Shown here: positions 59,963-64,000 of the stretch, in pieces
How positions within the stretch are numbered: the first letter of the stretch is position 1
How the letters are laid out: the number at the start of each line of letters is the position of its first letter
Assembly (NCBI RefSeq): GCF_036670015.1
Contig: NZ_CP137636.1
Location: forward strand, 3,884,501 to 3,948,500
DNA length: 64,000 nt
Origin: Niallia sp. XMNu-256
GTDB taxonomy: Bacteria; Bacillota; Bacilli; Bacillales; Cytobacillaceae
Direction: 5' to 3'
Translations under genes and position numbers: made by a program
The notes under the pieces: generated by a model
Told to the model about the DNA's origin: nothing
The model's input: the letters and a program-made list of their open reading frames with translations, nothing else
Databases searched by the model: none

Positions 59963-60625
59963 CTATAACAACGTTTCTAGATCGATTAAGGTGATAAATG
60001 TTGAGATGAATAACAGAATGACATTAAACCCAATGACAAAAAGAGCGGTTCCTTTGGCAGGTTTACCTGCTAAAACTTTCACATATTTGTACTGCAGAAT
60101 CACAGCCCAAATTGTAAAGATCGACATTTTCGCTAAAAAGATTAAAATGAAAGGTTGATCGGTTACGTATTGACCGATGATTCCGAGTGAAAACGGATTG
60201 GATAGATGGGATGTGATTCCTAAGAAAAGAGCAAACGGAATCAGAGCCGCTTTTTCTAGTAAAAAAATCACAAGGATCTCTTGCTGCACGACAATGAATT
60301 TTTTCCATTCAATGTCTGAAATGGCCCAGAAAAATAAGGAAGGAATCGTCAAGATGAACAGGGCCTCGAACAGTTTCCATGCCATTTGTCCGATCGCAAA
60401 CAAGCTTTTCATGGCTTCAAATTCTGTCGCTAGGTGCCCATTAAGTTCTGGCGAGAGTATGTCATTGCCAATTCCATAAAACGAGGTGAAAAGGGATAGT
60501 AACAACGTAAGTCCCAGTAGAAAAAGCAGGTTTTTCCAAAACCCCGATAGGCTCTCGGCTTTTCCCAATTGCTCTGCTGTATAATGCGGTTCCTTCAATC
60601 CTTTGAAAAGCCGAACCTGAAACAT
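59963..60625 (-). CDS. Yip1-domain membrane protein, YknW-like
   Basis: A 220-residue protein with about five membrane helices from residue 30 on and a short N-terminal cytoplasmic tail. The Yip1-type layout and its place 12 bp upstream of a YknX-like gene point to YknW. In B. subtilis YknW interacts with YknXYZ to assemble the efflux complex. GGAGG upstream of the ATG is strong. The functional call is inferred mostly from the pairing. Confidence 0.75.
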   Translation of the reverse strand: MFQVRLFKGLKEPHYTAEQLGKAESLSGFWKNLLFLLGLTLLLSLFTSFYGIGNDILSPELNGHLATEFEAMKSLFAIGQMAWKLFEALFILTIPSLFFWAISDIEWKKFIVVQQEILVIFLLEKAALIPFALFLGITSHLSNPFSLGIIGQYVTDQPFILIFLAKMSIFTIWAVILQYKYVKVLAGKPAKGTALFVIGFNVILLFISTFITLIDLETLL

Positions 60626-61164
60626 ACTCTACCATCCTCCAAAAGTTGTATTCTATCCTTCTATTTTACTTTATTTTGACAGAAAATACAGGTTTTTGAC
60701 ATGTGTGTTTTGTCGGATCGTCAATCTTAATAATAAATTTACATTCTTTACAAATGTTTTTTTGCAAAATTAAACGGACCATGAAAAGGGGACTCTTCCC
60801 TTTTGCCTCTTCCCTTGACCCTAAAGGATTTTTAACAAGCGAGCAAGTGCATTTTTATGCGGAATAACGCATGACCTTAATGTGTTTAGCTGAAATGAAA
60901 AACTTGATTTAAAGGGTTATTAATGCCCATTTTCACTATTACCCCCTTGATTATGTCAACTAACTATGTATATAATATAAAAGCGCAAGGCAACTAATGT
61001 CTTCGGAGAAGATAATTTTTCTTTTTCTAACAAAAAAATATGCTCAAAAATACACATTCTGATGTACCCACAACAAGCATTCAATCTTGAACGGGTGTAA
61101 ATTGAATGTGAAAAATAAACGTAGAAAGGGGACAGGATGTGGAGAGCGACGAAAGGATGATTGC
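60626..61164. other. Divergent intergenic region upstream of the NCS1 permease gene
   Basis: About 540 bp without a convincing gene. It holds the promoter at 60947 for the permease. I looked for a purine riboswitch upstream of this nucleobase-type transporter and did not find the conserved loop sequences. Confidence 0.5.
60947..60976 (+). promoter_or_regulatory. Sigma-A promoter of the NCS1 permease gene
   Basis: TTGATT (60947-60952), an 18-bp spacer and a consensus TATAAT (60971-60976), about 190 bp before the start codon. Confidence 0.65.
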
Positions 61165-62598
61165 ATGAGTGTAGATCAAACTAAAGGTCTCCAAGAAAAA
61201 GAACAAGACGATTATTCATTTGATAGGGTTCCGGTTGAAAAACGGAATATGGGTTGGTTTAGTGTAACCAACATCACATTTGGGATTGCCACTGCAATAT
61301 TCTACTTTCAAACAGGCAGTGTGATGGCCCTTCAGTACGGTGCGATGAACGCGATTATTTCAGCGATTTATGCCATCGTGATTGCTGGAGTGTTAGGAAC
61401 AGTGATTGCCTATTTATCAGCGAAGTCAGGAATGAACGTAAACCTTATGTCAAGACAAGGGTTTGGGTATATTGGTGCTTCGTTAACTTCATTAATATAC
61501 GCATCGAATTTTATCATGTATTGCGCCTTTGAGGGAATGATTCTCGTTTCGGCAGTACATGCATTCTTCCCCTCCATTCCGCTATGGATTTTAATCATTG
61601 TTTTTGGATCCATTGTTATCCCGCTCAATTGGTTTGGGATTAAACAACTAGATAAATTACAAAAATGGTCCTTACCTATCTTCTTTATGTTTTTAATTGC
61701 CATCATTATTGTCGCTGCAAACATGCCGTCTGGATATAACGGAAACTTTTGGAGCTATATGCCAGAAGGTGTACAGATTGGTGGAACAGCTTTACTGCTA
61801 TGTATTGGAATGCAGCACGGGATTATGGGATTAACCGCTTTAATTGCATCCGATTATGCGCGTTTCCTTAAACCGAAAGATATTAAACTTGGATCAATTA
61901 TGATCGGATTTATTCCGCAAGTATTTTGTTTTGGTGTGATGGGTCTACTTGGAATTTGGTTTGGTGTCCGGTTAGGTGAATCCAATCCGGGGATTTATAT
62001 TGTCACGATTCTTGGACTAGGCGGCGTTCTTTTTACGATGTTAACTCAACTTCGTATTAACGTAACAAATATTTATAGTGCTTCCCTATCATTGTCCAAC
62101 TTTTTTGAGAATGTATTTCGTTTCAAACCCGACCGCCGCTTCTGGGTTGTCGTTTCAGGCGTCGTATCCATCATATTAATGCTTGGTGGTATTTTAGATT
62201 ATTTAGGCAGTGCGATGACTTTCCAAGGGGTTCTTTTAATGGCATGGGCCGCTATTTTAGTAACAGATGCACTTGTCGTGAAAAAGCTGCTTAAAATTGT
62301 TCCGCAAGATTATGAAGCAAGACAAGAGAAGTTATATAAATGGAATCCTGCTGGGGTTGCCCCGCTAATTATCGCAAGTGTTCTTGGAACGATTGCTGCA
62401 TTAGGATTTATGGGGACGTTCCTGCAAAATACAGCTACCTTCTTTGCAGCTTTATTAGCATCCGTGCTTACGATTGTAGTGGCTGTTTATACAAAAGGAA
62501 AATACTACAGTAAAGAGTCTGTGGAAACAAATGTAAAACAGAAATTAGAAAAAGAACGAAAAAGATCAACCATATCAAGAGAATTACCTGTTGATTAA
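61165..62598 (+). CDS. NCS1-family nucleobase/cation permease (CodB-like)
   Basis: A 477-residue, 12-helix permease of the purine-cytosine/NCS1 family. The ATG at 61165 is chosen since AAAGGATG lies upstream and the product begins MSVDQTKGLQ with a hydrophilic tail before helix 1. Conserved pieces include MGWFSVTNITFGIATAIF and SRQGFGYIGASLTSLIYASN. Related proteins carry cytosine, purines, hydantoin or thiamine precursors; no catabolic partner lies in this window, so the substrate is open. A strong terminator follows. Confidence 0.9.
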   Translation: MSVDQTKGLQEKEQDDYSFDRVPVEKRNMGWFSVTNITFGIATAIFYFQTGSVMALQYGAMNAIISAIYAIVIAGVLGTVIAYLSAKSGMNVNLMSRQGFGYIGASLTSLIYASNFIMYCAFEGMILVSAVHAFFPSIPLWILIIVFGSIVIPLNWFGIKQLDKLQKWSLPIFFMFLIAIIIVAANMPSGYNGNFWSYMPEGVQIGGTALLLCIGMQHGIMGLTALIASDYARFLKPKDIKLGSIMIGFIPQVFCFGVMGLLGIWFGVRLGESNPGIYIVTILGLGGVLFTMLTQLRINVTNIYSASLSLSNFFENVFRFKPDRRFWVVVSGVVSIILMLGGILDYLGSAMTFQGVLLMAWAAILVTDALVVKKLLKIVPQDYEARQEKLYKWNPAGVAPLIIASVLGTIAALGFMGTFLQNTATFFAALLASVLTIVVAVYTKGKYYSKESVETNVKQKLEKERKRSTISRELPVD

Positions 62599-62612
62599 TA
62601 TAGTACTTAAAG

Positions 62613-62635
62613 AGAGGGTCGCAACCCTCTTTTTT
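62613..62635 (+). terminator. Terminator after the NCS1 permease gene
   Basis: AGAGGGT-CGCA-ACCCTCT followed by TTTTT. Confidence 0.9.
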
Positions 62636-62881
62636 CTTTGGAAAAATGAACCTGTAAAACTTCATTTCCTTGATTGCTTTGAAGCCCATCCCCCTTTGCA
62701 TTTATTTTGACTCTTTATTATTAAGATGTTAGCTTGTATGTACAAATTGGGTAAGGGATTAAAAGAGTTAAGAGCAAGTAAAACCTCTTTTTGATCAGGA
62801 AAAAGATTAGATCAACGTGGCATTTTAGCTCCCCATTTAACCTTTTCATTTGTAGATTTAAACCAGCGATGCAGAAAGGAT

Positions 62882-63880
62882 ATGATGGAGAAAATGAATA
62901 CTTTTCAAGCAATGGTACTGGACAAAATCGGTGATGAGACGAAATTAGAAGTGAAACAATTAACTTTAGAGGATTTGCCAAAAGGAGACGTAACCATTCG
63001 TGTCGCTTATTCTAGCGTGAATTTTAAGGATGGTTTAGTGGCCATGCAAGGTCAATTTGTCGAGTCCTATCCTTTAGTTCCAGGTATTGATTTAGCTGGA
63101 ACGGTTACAGATTCAACCGATGAACGATTTAAGCCTGGTGATGAAGTGATTGTGACAAGCTATCAATTAGGTACCGGACATTTTGGCGGGTTTAGTGAAA
63201 TGGCACGAGTCCCTTCGGAATGGGTCGTTCCTCTTCCAAAAGGCTTGTCTTTAAAAGAAGCGATGGTCCTTGGAACCGCTGGACTCACCGCAGCTTTATC
63301 CGTGCAAAGACTTGAAGATAATGGGCTAGAACCTAGCCAGGGACCGGTATTAGTAGCTGGTGCAACAGGCGGAGTTGGAAGTATAGCCGTTAACATTTTG
63401 GCTAAAAGAGGCTATGAAGTTGTAGCGAGTACAGGAAAAGCGAATGAAGAAGCCTTTTTAAAAAAATTAGGGGCTAAACAAGTGATCAATCGGAATGACA
63501 TCATCGACTCCGATCAAACGCCGATTCGTGAGGAAAAATGGGCAGGCGCGATCGACCCAGTAGGCGGAAAAACGCTCCAGTATATTTTAAGTACTTTGAA
63601 ATATGACGGTTCTGTGGCTACATGTGGTTTAACGGGTGGAATTGAAGTCTCTACAACCGTTCTCCCTTACATTTCAAGGGGCATTAATTGGCTTGGGATT
63701 GACTCGGTTGAATTTCCAATGACAAAGCGTTTACAAGTTTGGAATCGTCTCGCCGATGATTTGAAACCAACATCGTTAAATGACGAATTAGTGAATGAAA
63801 TTTCATTGAAGGAGCTTCCAAGTGTACTAGCTAATATTTTAGAAGGAAAAGTACGTGGAAGAACGCTTGTTAAACTGTAA
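62882..63880 (+). CDS. NADPH-dependent quinone oxidoreductase, YhdH/AcuI family
   Basis: A 332-residue zinc-independent MDR reductase. NFKDGLVAMQGQ near 47-58 and PGIDLAGTV near 68-76 are typical, and the NADPH site is VAGATGGVGSIAVNIL near 158-173. The YhdH/AcuI group reduces acryloyl-CoA or quinone-like enones. Several ATGs near the start are possible (62882, 62885, 62894); AAAGGA lies just before the first two. It is expressed alone. It may link to short-chain acyl-CoA metabolism, but no such genes adjoin it. Confidence 0.92.
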   Translation: MMEKMNTFQAMVLDKIGDETKLEVKQLTLEDLPKGDVTIRVAYSSVNFKDGLVAMQGQFVESYPLVPGIDLAGTVTDSTDERFKPGDEVIVTSYQLGTGHFGGFSEMARVPSEWVVPLPKGLSLKEAMVLGTAGLTAALSVQRLEDNGLEPSQGPVLVAGATGGVGSIAVNILAKRGYEVVASTGKANEEAFLKKLGAKQVINRNDIIDSDQTPIREEKWAGAIDPVGGKTLQYILSTLKYDGSVATCGLTGGIEVSTTVLPYISRGINWLGIDSVEFPMTKRLQVWNRLADDLKPTSLNDELVNEISLKELPSVLANILEGKVRGRTLVKL

Positions 63881-63898
63881 AAAGGTCGTTTACATTCC

Positions 63899-64000
63899 GG
63901 TATGAAGGTCTTTTTCTAGTTAACAGTTTAGATTTTTGGTCTTCATCGACGGTATGAAAAACCTTTTTCTGGTTTACGATTAGGCTTTTTGGTCTTCATC
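63899..64000. repeat. 52-bp direct repeat reaching the window edge
   Basis: GGTATGAA starts at 63899 and again at 63951. Each is followed by CTTTTTCT, then GTTWAC, a TTAG-type stretch and TTTTTGGTCTTCATC. The second unit is cut by the window end, so the array may continue beyond it. Confidence 0.75.

Noticed and set aside
60626-61164. Purine riboswitch upstream of the NCS1 permease gene
   Set aside because: A TATAAT-like start and A-rich leader are present, but the conserved loop-loop sequences and three-way junction are absent.

Overview
The window looks like chromosome of a low-GC, spore-forming member of the Bacillaceae. Evidence: Bacillus-type ribosome binding sites with frequent TTG and GTG starts, an eps/cap-type tyrosine-kinase exopolysaccharide locus, a Spo0E-like phosphatase gene, an S-box riboswitch, a PbpC-type class B PBP, GalU, a TcyP-type cystine transporter and LysM-NlpC/P60 wall hydrolases. 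The genus cannot be fixed from the sequence alone. No rRNA, tRNA, transposase, integrase or CRISPR array was seen.

Region 1 (about 100-21,200, minus strand) is one exopolysaccharide/capsule operon. It runs from a sigma-A promoter at 21,153-21,181 to a strong terminator at 99-141. Order of transcription: Wzz-like co-polymerase, BY-kinase, CpsB/CapC phosphatase, a structured leader that looks like the EAR (epsC) antitermination RNA with a hairpin terminator just behind it, EpsC-type dehydratase, EpsN-type aminotransferase, EpsL-type initiating transferase, a GNAT/DegT-like/FemAB-like trio, a GT4 enzyme, CapE-CapF-CapG (UDP-L-FucNAc synthesis), a second GT4 enzyme, Wzy-like polymerase, polysaccharide deacetylase, a GNAT, a MurJ/MviN-type flippase and a nucleotidyltransferase-fold protein. 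The segment 1.8-7.3 kb is visibly more AT-rich than its surroundings, as expected for a variable capsule core.

Region 2 (21.3-39.2 kb) is accessory-like. It holds an SGNH hydrolase, two near-identical TauE/SafE exporter modules about 11 kb apart, a two-domain CMD/AhpD-like protein, MetY, and an S-box riboswitch that precedes an acetoacetate-CoA ligase / cysteine-less thiolase-like / DUF35 / MHS-transporter operon instead of a methionine gene. A convergent thiolase, a YitT-like membrane protein, a YlxY-like deacetylase homologue and several small genes follow. The region is dotted with a 31-bp palindromic repeat (R, core GGGACGGTTCT) that tends to sit on or just after stop codons in the sense orientation, plus two companion elements: H (GGTCGGTC...GACCGACC hairpin) and S (GTCACTGTGAC).

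Region 3 (39.2-52.9 kb) holds a TcyP-like symporter, a TetR regulator with a candidate operator, a polar amino acid ABC importer (cystine-type by context), an OsmC protein, an NlpC/P60 protein that has lost its catalytic residues, a divergent amidohydrolase-MFS / GAF-PucR pair with two matching palindromes between them, and a Tat-exported metallophosphoesterase.

Region 4 (53-64 kb) holds GalU, a PbpC-like PBP, a LysM4-NlpC/P60 hydrolase, YknX/YknW-like proteins without YknYZ, an NCS1 permease and a YhdH/AcuI-type reductase. The notable non-coding signal is a set of arrays of the 9-mer TTACTCGTA at exactly 21-bp spacing. There are two five-unit blocks behind the PBP terminator and a three-unit block behind the LysM-NlpC terminator, all in the same orientation relative to the upstream gene.
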